From Sinorhizobium arboris LMG 14919 (GTDB lineage Bacteria; Pseudomonadota; Alphaproteobacteria; Rhizobiales; Rhizobiaceae), in contig NZ_ATYB01000008.1 in the NCBI RefSeq assembly GCF_000427465.1, positions 558,001-622,000 on the forward strand: a stretch of 64,000 nucleotides of DNA. Direction: 5' to 3'. The notes under the pieces are model-generated. The model did no database searches and was not told the DNA's origin. It saw only the letters and a list, made by a program, of their open reading frames with translations. Positions 37,370-45,773 of this stretch are shown in pieces; position 1 is the first letter of the stretch; every line of letters begins with the position of its first letter. Both the position numbers and the translations under genes were made by a program.

Positions 37370-38599
37370 TCATTTGTACTGCTCGAGGTCGGCCGCCGCC
37401 TTCTTCAGGGCATCCCCCGGCTCGGCTTTGCCGGTCACCACCGACTGGACCATCTCGATCATCGTGTTCTGGAAACCTTTGTAGTCCTTGAAGAGCGGCT
37501 CCGGACCACCATAGGCGATGCCGTCGATAAACGGCTTCCAGGACGGATCGGCCTTGACGAATTCGTCGACCTCAGGAGAGGGCCGAAGCGGCGTCAGCCC
37601 TGCGCCGCCCTGCAGTTCGTACTCGCCCTGCGGGCCGGGAGAGGTGATGAACTTGGCGAACTCGATCGCTTTCTCCTCGACGCCCGTATCCTTGAACACC
37701 ACAAGGCTGTCGGTGATCAGCAGCGTGCCTTCGCCCTTGGCCGAAGGGCCGAGCGGCAGCGGCGCCACGCCCCAGTTGACCTTCGTTTCCTTCAGCCGGG
37801 CGGCGGCTCCGGAGCCCGCCTGGATCATGCCGACTTTGCCGTCAAGGAAGATGGCGCGGACTTCGTTCTGCTCGTAAGCCGTGGCCCCCTCTACGGAATA
37901 GGGAATGATGTCCTTGTAGGCCTGCAGGGCGGCGAGCACTTCCGGACTGTCGATGACGATATTGTCGCCGTCGATGACCTTGCCGTTATTGGTGTAAACC
38001 CAATGCATGAACTGGTGCATCGTGTTGTCGAAGGTCTTGGCCGGGAGTCCGTAACCCGCAATCCCGGTCTTTTCCTTGATCTGCTTGGCGAAGGCGATCT
38101 CTTCGGCCCAGGTTTTGGGCGGGACTTCCGGATCAAGGCCGGCCTGTTTGAAAAGATCCTTGTTCCAGTAGAGTGCCTTGGTCGTAAAGGCGATGGGCAC
38201 GCCCCACTGCGTTCCCTCGAACGTCACCGTGTCGACAATGTTCGGATAGTAGCTCTTTTTCTCGTCCCCGGTCATCGGGATCGGAACGATCAGTTCGTTT
38301 TCAGCGAGTTCCTTGAGCGCGCGCGATCCGACATAGGCCATGCCGACCGGCGTGCCGGCCACGGCAAGCGTCGTCGCCTTGTCCTGGCACTGGGCCCAGC
38401 CGACGACTTCGGGCGTCACCTTCCAGCCGGGATTCTTCCCCTCCCATTCCTTGATGTATTTCTCATGGATAGGATCGATCGTGTCGCCGCAATAGATCCA
38501 GCTGATCTCCTGGTCAGCGGCCTGTGCAGCGATGCTGCCGAAGGCTGTCGACCCGAGCAAGGCAAGCGTCAAACAGGTAGCTTTGTAAGCGATTGTCAC
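37370..38599 (-). CDS. Sugar ABC transporter substrate-binding protein
   Basis: A 409-residue family 1 extracellular solute-binding protein. The signal peptide is TIAYKATCLTLALLGSTAF then GSIAAQA, with cleavage before ADQEISW. The mature protein has the usual WEGKNPGWKV and FTTKALYWNKDLFKQAGLDPE segments. It starts at GTG 38599 behind GGGGAG, 8 bases upstream. It lies between the permeases and the ATPase in one operon. The family carries oligosaccharides, glycerol phosphate and polyols; the cytoplasmic GH20 enzyme of the island points to an amino-sugar oligomer or conjugate. Confidence 0.92.
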   Translation of the reverse strand: MTIAYKATCLTLALLGSTAFGSIAAQAADQEISWIYCGDTIDPIHEKYIKEWEGKNPGWKVTPEVVGWAQCQDKATTLAVAGTPVGMAYVGSRALKELAENELIVPIPMTGDEKKSYYPNIVDTVTFEGTQWGVPIAFTTKALYWNKDLFKQAGLDPEVPPKTWAEEIAFAKQIKEKTGIAGYGLPAKTFDNTMHQFMHWVYTNNGKVIDGDNIVIDSPEVLAALQAYKDIIPYSVEGATAYEQNEVRAIFLDGKVGMIQAGSGAAARLKETKVNWGVAPLPLGPSAKGEGTLLITDSLVVFKDTGVEEKAIEFAKFITSPGPQGEYELQGGAGLTPLRPSPEVDEFVKADPSWKPFIDGIAYGGPEPLFKDYKGFQNTMIEMVQSVVTGKAEPGDALKKAAADLEQYK

Positions 38600-38628
38600 T
38601 GATTAGACTCCCCTATTTTGGTGGTTGT

Positions 38629-39486
38629 TTATTGTTTCACCGCGCCCGCGGTCAGGCCGCTGACGAGATAGCGCTGAAGGAAGAAGATCACGATCACGGC
38701 GGGCGCGATGCCGACGAAGCTTGCCGCCATCAGTTCGTTCCAGACCACTTCCTGCCGGCCGAAATAGGCGAAGAGGCCCACGGGCAGCGGCATGTATTCG
38801 GTCTTGGAGTTGAACGTCAGCGCGAAGATGAACTGCTGGGCATAGGAGCCGATGAAGGTGGTGATCGCCACGACCGTAATGCCCGGCATGGCGATCGGAA
38901 GGATCACCCGGCGCAGCGTGTAGAAGTGGCTCGCACCGTCGACGAAGGCTGCCTCGTCCAATTCGCGCGGGATCCGCATCATGTAGGTACGCAGAAGCCA
39001 GATAGCGGAGGGGATCAGGAAGGCGACACCGGGAACGATCATGGCGAAATAGGTGTTCAGCACGCCGAAGCTGCGCATCAGCCGAAAGAGCGGGATGAGC
39101 AGCACCGCGCCCGAGAACATGTTGACCGCCAGGAAAGCGGCGAGCAGCGCCCCGCTGCCGCGGAACCTGAACCGAGCAAAGGCATAGGCCGCCGGCACCA
39201 CGAGCGCCAGCACGACGGCTGTCACGATGACGGAAATGAAGAAGGAGTTGAAGATGTAGCGGGCGAAGCCCGGCACGCTCACCCACATCGTGCGATAGGC
39301 CTCGAAGGAGCCGTTCTCCGGCCAGAAGCGGTAGGGAGAGGAAAAGAGGCGGCTCAGCGGCTTCAGCGAAACTAGGAAGCCCTCGACGAAGGGCGCAAGA
39401 ATGAAGGCCAGGAAGACGAAGATGCCCGCATAGATGCCCACAAGCTCGTACCAGCGATAGCGGTTGATCATCGCGGGTTGGCTCAT
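38629..39486 (-). CDS. Sugar ABC transporter permease (MalG type)
   Basis: A 285-residue CUT1 permease with six membrane segments. The EAA loop is ELDEAAFVDGASHFYTLRRVILP, which docks with the ATPase. MSQPAMINRYRWYELVGIY at 39486 follows GGGAGAAAG; the longer open frame to 39954 lies across the partner permease and is rejected. The start overlaps the stop of the MalF-type gene by 4 bases, so synthesis of the two permeases is coupled. Confidence 0.92.
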   Translation of the reverse strand: MSQPAMINRYRWYELVGIYAGIFVFLAFILAPFVEGFLVSLKPLSRLFSSPYRFWPENGSFEAYRTMWVSVPGFARYIFNSFFISVIVTAVVLALVVPAAYAFARFRFRGSGALLAAFLAVNMFSGAVLLIPLFRLMRSFGVLNTYFAMIVPGVAFLIPSAIWLLRTYMMRIPRELDEAAFVDGASHFYTLRRVILPIAMPGITVVAITTFIGSYAQQFIFALTFNSKTEYMPLPVGLFAYFGRQEVVWNELMAASFVGIAPAVIVIFFLQRYLVSGLTAGAVKQ

Positions 39487-40367
39487 CGACTTTCTCCCGT
39501 GGCAAGGCGGTGGGTGACGCGGAAATAGGCGAGGCAGAAGATCGACAGGAAGATGCAGATCAGCACGGCTCGCGCGGCGCCCTCTCCGTATTTCTTCGAG
39601 CCGATCGCGGTCCGGTAGGTGTCGATGATCATCGTCGTCGTATCGCCGTTCGGCCCGCCCTGGGTCAGAATCCAGATGATGTCGAACGAGTTGAAGGTCG
39701 CGATCAGCGACAGCATCGACATGGTGATCATCGGCGGCACGAGGAGCGGCAGGGTAATGCGGCGGAAACGGTAGAAGCGTCCTGCTCCGTCGGTCCAGGC
39801 GGCCTCGTAGAGATCCTGCGGAATGGCCTGCATCGAGGCGAGCATGTAAAGCGTCACAAGGGGCACCCCGATCCAGACATCGGTGACGATCGTCGCCCAG
39901 AAAGCGGTGGACCCATGCGCCAGGAAAGCGACCGGGCCGTCCACAAGTCCCCAATTCTGGAGCATGCCGGAGATCATCCCGAACTGGCCGTTATACATCC
40001 AGCCCCACATGAAGATGCCGATCGCCATGGGCACGATCCACGGCGGCATGGTGAGCACGCGAAACAGGGCCCGCCCCGGCACTGCTGCGTTCAGCATCAC
40101 CGCGCCGAATGTGCCGATGATCATCTTGATTGCCACGGAGAAGGCGGTCCAGACGAAGGTGCGGAGGATCACTTCCGCGAAGGTGGCATTGAAGATCTTG
40201 TCGTAATTGGCCGTTCCGACCCAGTTCGTCGTCTTCTTCAGCGAGGCATCCGTGAAGGACAGGATGAAGGTATCGACCAGCGGATAGGCGACGATCACCG
40301 TCACGTAGAACACGGCCGGAAGGAGCAGTATCCAGGCAAAGACGATCGTGCTGCGCCGAACGCTCAT
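39483..40367 (-). CDS. Sugar ABC transporter permease (MalF type)
   Basis: A 294-residue CUT1 permease starting MSVRRSTIVFAWILLLPAVF, with about six membrane segments and the EAA loop DLYEAAWTDGAGRFYRFRRITLP. It lies 12 bp after the Gfo/Idh gene and overlaps the MalG-type partner by 4 bases. Together with the binding protein and ATPase it makes a complete importer. Confidence 0.92.
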   Translation of the reverse strand: MSVRRSTIVFAWILLLPAVFYVTVIVAYPLVDTFILSFTDASLKKTTNWVGTANYDKIFNATFAEVILRTFVWTAFSVAIKMIIGTFGAVMLNAAVPGRALFRVLTMPPWIVPMAIGIFMWGWMYNGQFGMISGMLQNWGLVDGPVAFLAHGSTAFWATIVTDVWIGVPLVTLYMLASMQAIPQDLYEAAWTDGAGRFYRFRRITLPLLVPPMITMSMLSLIATFNSFDIIWILTQGGPNGDTTTMIIDTYRTAIGSKKYGEGAARAVLICIFLSIFCLAYFRVTHRLATGESR

Positions 40368-40379
40368 CCGCTCCCCCTC

Positions 40380-41540
40380 TCAAGCAGCACGGGCGTGCAG
40401 CGCTTCGTCGAAGCGGTCCCAGAGCGGCCGCAGATCGACGACCGTCCTCTTCATCCGCGCCTCATCCATGGACAGCGCCAGAATGCCCGCTTCCAGCGCA
40501 TCGAGCGGCGACACCGGCAACGGGCCGCCATCCCGGACATGCGCGATGATCTCGGCCGCCATCTGCTCGTCGGCGCCGTAGTGTTGCGAGAGCGCCGTCT
40601 CCTTGGCGTAGCGCCTCTCCACGACCTTTTTGCCCGAGAGCACTTCGTGCACGTCGAGATAACCGCGAATGAAGTCGCCCTCCGCCATGCCGCGCGATCC
40701 GACGACGCAAAAGCGGCGGAACTGGTCCGGCACGTTGAGGTTGGTGTGGAAGGTCATCGCGACGCCGTTGGCGTACTCGACGATGGCGACCTGATAGTCG
40801 ATGATGTCGCCGTCGCTGTCGAAGACCTTGTCGGAACCGAGCCAGCCGCTCGGCTTGCGGTGGAAAAGCTGCAGGTCGTTGACGCCGTCGCGCCTCGGGT
40901 CGTTGGTCGGGATAAAGCTCTTGCGGCCGCCGAAACTGGCGACGCGTTCCGGGCGCGCCCCGACCACCCCATTGTAGAGGTCGAGGTCGTGGCAGCACTT
41001 CTCGAGCATGAAGCTTCCGGCATAGCGCCCGTAGCGACGCCAGTCGCGCATGAAGAAAGCGCCATGATAAGGCTCTATGTGCTCGGCGGCCTCGATCGAA
41101 ACAACGTGACCGAGCGTTCCCGCGGCTTGCGCGGCGCGCAGGTCGCGGTAGAGCGGCGCATAACGCAGCACGAGGCCGACCATCAGGCGGTCGGGTCCGT
41201 GTTTCGAAAGCAGCGCCGCAAGCTCCAGGCTCTGCTCGATCGTGCTGACGATCGGCTTCTCGCAGAAGACCTTGAGCCCGGCCTCGATGCCGATGCGGAT
41301 ATGATCGAGATGCATGTGGTTCGGCGAGCCGATCATCAGGAGATCGAGCTTTTCGCCGGCGATCAGCTCTTCAGGCGTCGCATAGGCCCTGCCGGCGGAA
41401 ATGCATTTTTCGGTAAGCGTGCCAAGGCCCGCCGGCTCGGGATCCACGTATCCCGCAATCTCGAAGGCTTCGTCGATCGCCTTGAAGACGTAGCCCAGAT
41501 ACCCCAGACGGAATCCGAGTCCGATTATACCGACTTTCAT
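40380..41540 (-). CDS. Gfo/Idh/MocA-family oxidoreductase
   Basis: A 386-residue NAD(P)-dependent sugar oxidoreductase. MKVGIIGLGFRLGYLGYVF is the Rossmann start, and KVFCEKPIV holds the conserved EKP motif with its catalytic lysine; the C-terminal half is the beta-sheet substrate domain. The frame is open to 41609 but the ATG at 41540 starts the fold. It is the first gene of the importer operon, with an RpiR-type dyad about 100 bp upstream. Such enzymes oxidise or epimerise sugars, inositols or amino-sugar derivatives; the substrate here is unknown. Confidence 0.9.
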   Translation of the reverse strand: MKVGIIGLGFRLGYLGYVFKAIDEAFEIAGYVDPEPAGLGTLTEKCISAGRAYATPEELIAGEKLDLLMIGSPNHMHLDHIRIGIEAGLKVFCEKPIVSTIEQSLELAALLSKHGPDRLMVGLVLRYAPLYRDLRAAQAAGTLGHVVSIEAAEHIEPYHGAFFMRDWRRYGRYAGSFMLEKCCHDLDLYNGVVGARPERVASFGGRKSFIPTNDPRRDGVNDLQLFHRKPSGWLGSDKVFDSDGDIIDYQVAIVEYANGVAMTFHTNLNVPDQFRRFCVVGSRGMAEGDFIRGYLDVHEVLSGKKVVERRYAKETALSQHYGADEQMAAEIIAHVRDGGPLPVSPLDALEAGILALSMDEARMKRTVVDLRPLWDRFDEALHARAA

Positions 41541-41636
41541 GCTGACGCTGTTCCCTTGTCTCGACGTAATTATTTTTCGTAGACTGGGACAGATTTTTCG
41601 CCTCGTCAATAAAAAATCGGAAAATGCGGCACCGCG

Positions 41637-41651
41637 TGAAATTCATTTTCA
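41637..41651. promoter_or_regulatory. Candidate RpiR operator, site 2
   Basis: TGAAA-TTCAT-TTTCA in an AT-rich stretch upstream of the Gfo/Idh-ABC operon. The reverse strand, TGAAAATGAATTTCA, matches the site at 32984-32997 apart from a single base insertion. A likely site for the RpiR protein encoded at 31623-32486. Confidence 0.55.
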
Positions 41652-41669
41652 TCAAAGACGCGAGGCGCT

Positions 41670-42407
41670 TCAGATGTGCACTCGACCGGCGAATGCCCGT
41701 TCAAGCCCTTGGAGCGCATCGTGAATGAGGACGGCAAGCGCTCCAACGATCAGGCCGCCTTGGAGGACAAAGGCGAGATTGTTGGACTGAAGTCCGGCAA
41801 TGATGACTTCGCCGAGCGTCTTTGCCGCGACCGTCGAGCCGATCGTCGCCGTCGCGAGGCTGATCACGACGGAAAGGCGGATGCCCGTCAGTATCACCGG
41901 CAAGGCCAGCGGAAGCTCGATCCTGAAGAGCCGCTGGCGACCGGTCATTCCCGCGCCGCGTGCGGCCTCCATCACGGTCGGCGGCAGCGTCGTCAGACCC
42001 GTCAGGGCATTTTCGAAAATCGGCAGAAGACCGTAGAGGAAAAGCGCGATCAGGGTCGGCTTCTCGCCGAAGCCGTAGACCGGGACCGCGAGGGCAAGAA
42101 CTGCCACCGGCGGGAAGGTCTGACCGATGTTCACCAGGCTGCGCGAGAGCGGCAGAAACTCGGCGCCCGCCTTCCGCGTGACGATGATCGCCAGTGAGAC
42201 GGCGACGACGGTTGCGGCCAAAGTCGCAACGAAGACGGTCCTCAAGTGCAGGATTGTCAGCCAGAACAGGCTGCCCTGGTTGTAGACGGCCGGCGCACTC
42301 TCCTGCACCAGCGGTTTCAGCAGCGGCTCGAACCAGGCGGGCTGCACCAGGAACGCCAGCAACACGGCAAGCACAACCAACCGGAACAGATTGGGCAAGG
42401 TGACCAT
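41670..42407 (-). CDS. Osmoprotectant ABC permease (YehW/OpuCB type)
   Basis: A 245-residue BPD-type permease with about five to six membrane segments and the EAA-like loop PPTVMEAARGAGMTGRQRLFRIELPLALPVILTGIR. MVTLPNLFRLVV at 42407 is the start; its ATG shares one base with the stop of the ATPase gene. Longer starts to 42509 lie inside the ATPase gene. It is the last gene of a four-gene YehZYXW-type importer for compounds such as glycine betaine or choline. Confidence 0.88.
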   Translation of the reverse strand: MVTLPNLFRLVVLAVLLAFLVQPAWFEPLLKPLVQESAPAVYNQGSLFWLTILHLRTVFVATLAATVVAVSLAIIVTRKAGAEFLPLSRSLVNIGQTFPPVAVLALAVPVYGFGEKPTLIALFLYGLLPIFENALTGLTTLPPTVMEAARGAGMTGRQRLFRIELPLALPVILTGIRLSVVISLATATIGSTVAAKTLGEVIIAGLQSNNLAFVLQGGLIVGALAVLIHDALQGLERAFAGRVHI

Positions 42408-43345
42408 CACTGCCGCCTCGCCGCACGCTTCACGAGCGCTTCGAGAGTGACCTTGCCCAGGATCGCGCCGTCCGCCGCAGCCACCGGCAGGGCCGAGCGG
42501 CCCGTCCACAGGAGCTCCGACAGCGCATCACGCTGGCTGAGGACTTCCGGAAGAGGTCGGCCTTCGGCCGAGCCGGGCTCGACCGCCTCGCCGACCGTTT
42601 CGATGCCGAGCAGCCGGAACGGCCGCTCGCTCGCGCCCACAAGCGTCTCGACGAAGGGCGTTGCGGGCCGGACGAGCATTTCGGCCGGCGTCGCGTACTG
42701 CACCACTTCGCCTTTGTCCATGACCGCAATCCTGTCGGCAAGGTGGAACGCCTCCTCCATGTCGTGCGTGACGAGGATGATCGTGGTGCCGAAATGTTTC
42801 TGGATGGCGGCCAGGTCGTCCTGTGCCTTGGCGCGGATGATCGGGTCGAGCGCGCCGAAAGGCTCGTCCATGAGGAGCACGTTCGGCTCCGCCGCAAGCG
42901 CCCTTGCAACGCCCACCCGCTGCTGCTGGCCGCCGGAAAGCTCGTGAGGATAGCGCGGCCCGAATTCCTCCGGATCGAGCTGGAACAGTTTCAAGAGCTC
43001 TTCGACTTTGGCGTCGATGCGGGTTTTCTCCCAGGCGAGCAACGTCGGCACGGTCGCGATATTCTGGGCGACCGTGCGATGCGGGAACAGGCCATGCCCC
43101 TGAATGGCGTAGCCGATGCGCCGGCGCAACTCGAAGCCCGGGATCGATCGGTTGTCCTCGCCGTCGATCTTGACCGTGCCGGCCGTCGGCTCGACGAGGC
43201 GATTGATCATTCTCAGAAGCGTCGTCTTGCCGGAGCCGGAGGTTCCGACGATGACGGTGACCGTATGCGGCGCGACCGTCAGCGATACGTCACTTACAAC
43301 TGTCGTATCGCCGTAGCGCTTGGTTATTTCCTCGATTTCGATCAT
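42407..43345 (-). CDS. Osmoprotectant ABC ATPase (YehX/OpuCA type)
   Basis: A 312-residue ABC ATPase with Walker A GTSGSGKTT, the YAIQGHGLFPHRTVAQNI Q-loop typical of betaine/proline transport ATPases, signature [15 protein letters not shown] and Walker B VLLMDEPFGALDP. The C-terminal region after LVRPATPFVETLVG holds one CBS-like segment (LWTGRSALPVAAADGAILGKVTLEALV) that may sense ionic strength. It overlaps both neighbouring permease genes by 1 and 4 bases, so the unit is translationally coupled. Confidence 0.9.
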   Translation of the reverse strand: MIEIEEITKRYGDTTVVSDVSLTVAPHTVTVIVGTSGSGKTTLLRMINRLVEPTAGTVKIDGEDNRSIPGFELRRRIGYAIQGHGLFPHRTVAQNIATVPTLLAWEKTRIDAKVEELLKLFQLDPEEFGPRYPHELSGGQQQRVGVARALAAEPNVLLMDEPFGALDPIIRAKAQDDLAAIQKHFGTTIILVTHDMEEAFHLADRIAVMDKGEVVQYATPAEMLVRPATPFVETLVGASERPFRLLGIETVGEAVEPGSAEGRPLPEVLSQRDALSELLWTGRSALPVAAADGAILGKVTLEALVKRAARRQ

Positions 43346-44541
43346 GCGGCATTGCCCCGATTGCGGTTTGGCGCGGTCATCTCGATCAGGGCGTCGAGTA
43401 CGATCGCGGCGGTGAAGGCCAGCACGACGGTCGGAATGGCGCCGAGCAGCACCAGGTCCATCGCTGTCTGGCCCACCCCCTGAAAGACGAAGACGCCGAA
43501 GCCTCCGCCGCCGATAAGGGCCGCGATCGTGGCGAGCCCGATATTCTGCACGAGCACGATGCGGATGCCGGTCAGGATCACCGGAAAGGCCAGCGGAAAC
43601 TCGACCGCGACGAGGCGCTGCCGGTCCGTCATGCCGATGCCCCGCGCCGCGTCGTTGGCCGCACGCGGCACGCCGGCAAGTCCGACGACCGTATTGGCGA
43701 CGACAGGCAGCAGCGAATAGAGAAAGAGCGCAACGAAGGCAGGGGCGGCTCCGATGCCGCGAACGCCGATCACCGCAGCGCCGGGAACATTCGCCGCGAT
43801 CCAGCCGAGCGGTGCGATCAGAATGCCGAAAAGCGCAATCGAGGGGATCGTCTGGATGGCGTTCAGTACATTGAGCACGCCGGCCCGCAGCCGTCCGACG
43901 CGGTGACAGAGGATCCCGAGCGGCAATCCGACAACGGCCGCCGCGGCAAGCGAGCCGAGCGCCAGCGTCACGTGGCGGGCCGCCTCGGCCCAGAACAGGT
44001 CGGCGCGGTTCGCATATTCCTTCATGATCGAAAGGTCGTCCCAGCGGCCGGCGACAAGCATCCCGCCGACAACGACGAGAACGCCCGCAAATACGAGGAG
44101 CCGCAGGCCAGGCCCCGGATTGAGACGGGTCAGGGCGTCCGTGAGCAACAGCGAGAAGGCGAAGACCAGAATCCAGAAGCCGGAGGCGGGCGACACGCGT
44201 GCATAGCTATTGTCGGGCGGTGTCAGGTGATCGGCCGCGACCCCGATCAGCAGGGCCAGGGCTGCCAGCGCGGCCAGCGCCGCGGCCATCCGCAAGAGCC
44301 GCGGCGTCCTCAAAAACGCGACGCCGGCGCCGGCGACCATGAGGACGAGGAACCCGTTGCCGAGCAGCGGCGGCAGAGCTTCCAGGATTGCCCGCGCTTC
44401 GCCCTGAACGATCCGGTTGGCGCGAAACGTCGCAAAAGGAGCGAGGAGCGCCCCATAGAGGGCGAGGATCGCAATGATCAGACCGAGCTTGTCGAAACGG
44501 AAGGCCAAGCGTTCCTTTTCCTGGATGATGCCAATCGCCAT
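43342..44541 (-). CDS. Osmoprotectant ABC permease with N-terminal membrane extension (YehY type)
   Basis: A 399-residue permease. The first half carries about five extra hydrophobic segments (IIAILALYGALLAPF, FLVLMVAGAGVAFL, AALAALAALALLIGVAA and others) before the transport core with its EAA loop PRAANDAARGIGMTDRQRLVAVEFPLAFPVILTGIR. This enlarged form is the YehY pattern and is about 150 residues longer than its partner permease. The gene lies 78 bp after the binding-protein gene and overlaps the ATPase gene by 4 bases. Confidence 0.88.
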   Translation of the reverse strand: MAIGIIQEKERLAFRFDKLGLIIAILALYGALLAPFATFRANRIVQGEARAILEALPPLLGNGFLVLMVAGAGVAFLRTPRLLRMAAALAALAALALLIGVAADHLTPPDNSYARVSPASGFWILVFAFSLLLTDALTRLNPGPGLRLLVFAGVLVVVGGMLVAGRWDDLSIMKEYANRADLFWAEAARHVTLALGSLAAAAVVGLPLGILCHRVGRLRAGVLNVLNAIQTIPSIALFGILIAPLGWIAANVPGAAVIGVRGIGAAPAFVALFLYSLLPVVANTVVGLAGVPRAANDAARGIGMTDRQRLVAVEFPLAFPVILTGIRIVLVQNIGLATIAALIGGGGFGVFVFQGVGQTAMDLVLLGAIPTVVLAFTAAIVLDALIEMTAPNRNRGNAA

Positions 44542-44619
44542 TCAGCCGTCCGTTCGACGCGAGATGAGGGAGAGCGCGGTCGAAGTCCCATCGGACCAGC
44601 GCTCTTCCCCGACGTCAAG

Positions 44620-45537
44620 CTATTTCAGGAAGCCGTTTGCCTTCAGGAACTCCTCGGCGACGGCCTTGGCCGACTCGCCGCCGACCTGCACGCGGCCGTT
44701 GAGTTCCTGCAGGGTCGTGAGGTCGAGCTTTTCGAAGACCGGCTTCAGGAGTTCTTCGATCGCCGGATTTTCCTTGAGAACCGCCTCGCGAATGATCGGC
44801 GCCGGCTGGTAAACCGGCTGAACGCCCTGATCATCCTCGAGCACGACCAGACCGGAAGGCGCAATCCCGCCGTCGGTGCCGTAGACCATCGCCGCATTCG
44901 CGCCGTTCGTCTGATTCGCCGCGGCTGCGATCGTGGCGGCGGTGTCGCCGCCCGAGAGCGTGATGAGCTGCTCCGGCTTCAGCTTGAAGGAATAGGTCGT
45001 CTGAAAAGCAGGCAAAGCGGCGGCGGAGTTGACGAATTCGGACGAGGCCGCGAGCACGACCTCACCGCCATCGGAAACGTATTTGCCGAAATCCGAGAGG
45101 GTCTTGAGGTTGTTCTTCTCGGCAACGTCCTTGCGCAGAGCGATCGCCCAGGTGTTGTTTGCCGGCGACGGCGTCAGCCAGACGATCTTGTTGGCGTCAT
45201 AATCGAGCTTCTTCGCCGCTTCGTAGGCTTTCGCCGCATCTTTCCAGGCCGGGTCGTCGGCCTTCTCGAAGAAGAAGGCGGCATTGCCGGTATATTCCGG
45301 ATAGATGTCGATCTCGCCGGCGATGATCGCCTTGCGCACCACGGGGGTGGCGCCGAGTTGCACGCGGTCCGTCGTCTTGATGTCGTTGGCGTTGAGGACC
45401 GAGAGGATGATGTTGCCGAGAACGCCGCCCTCCGTATCGATCTTCGAGGAAACGACGACGTCGGCTTCGGCCGCCGCGGTGGTGAGTGCAAGCGCAAAGG
45501 CGGCACCGATCAGTGTCCTGGTGAAGTTCAGTCGCAT
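44620..45537 (-). CDS. Osmoprotectant-binding protein (OsmF/YehZ, OpuAC-like)
   Basis: A 305-residue periplasmic binding protein with signal peptide MRLNFTRTLIGAAFALALTT then AAAEA, cleaved before DVVVSSK. SSKIDTEGGVLGNIILSVLNANDIKTTDRVQLGATPVVRKAIIAGEIDIYPEYTGNAAFFF is the type II binding fold of the OpuC/OsmF group; the EIDIYPEYTGN motif is diagnostic. The ATG at 45537 follows GAGGGAGA. It is first in the yehZYXW-like operon and divergent from the flavin reductase gene across 236 bp. Confidence 0.9.
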   Translation of the reverse strand: MRLNFTRTLIGAAFALALTTAAAEADVVVSSKIDTEGGVLGNIILSVLNANDIKTTDRVQLGATPVVRKAIIAGEIDIYPEYTGNAAFFFEKADDPAWKDAAKAYEAAKKLDYDANKIVWLTPSPANNTWAIALRKDVAEKNNLKTLSDFGKYVSDGGEVVLAASSEFVNSAAALPAFQTTYSFKLKPEQLITLSGGDTAATIAAAANQTNGANAAMVYGTDGGIAPSGLVVLEDDQGVQPVYQPAPIIREAVLKENPAIEELLKPVFEKLDLTTLQELNGRVQVGGESAKAVAEEFLKANGFLK

Positions 45538-45773
45538 GATTGTCTCCCTCGGTTTTGACCTCAACTGTGATCACGCTTTCCGCGCTGCGTCCGGCCAAGA
45601 CGTTCCATATATGTCAGTTTTCCGAAAAAAATCGAGCTTGAGCTCTCTGCCCTCGCGATCCCGTTCGGTGACGCCCTCGGTCGGGCGGCGCGCGTTGCCG
45701 TAAATCCGCATTGCAATCGGACGTAATGTGGACCACTCTTTCGCCCGGCGCCAGCATCTCCTCGGAGGTTGTC

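Noticed and set aside
39510..41582. 690-residue plus-strand ORF
   Set aside because: Antisense to the permease and Gfo/Idh genes, which have clear motifs and tight operon spacing.
43903..45558. 551-residue plus-strand ORF
   Set aside because: Antisense to the YehY-type permease and its binding protein; highly charged and without any domain.
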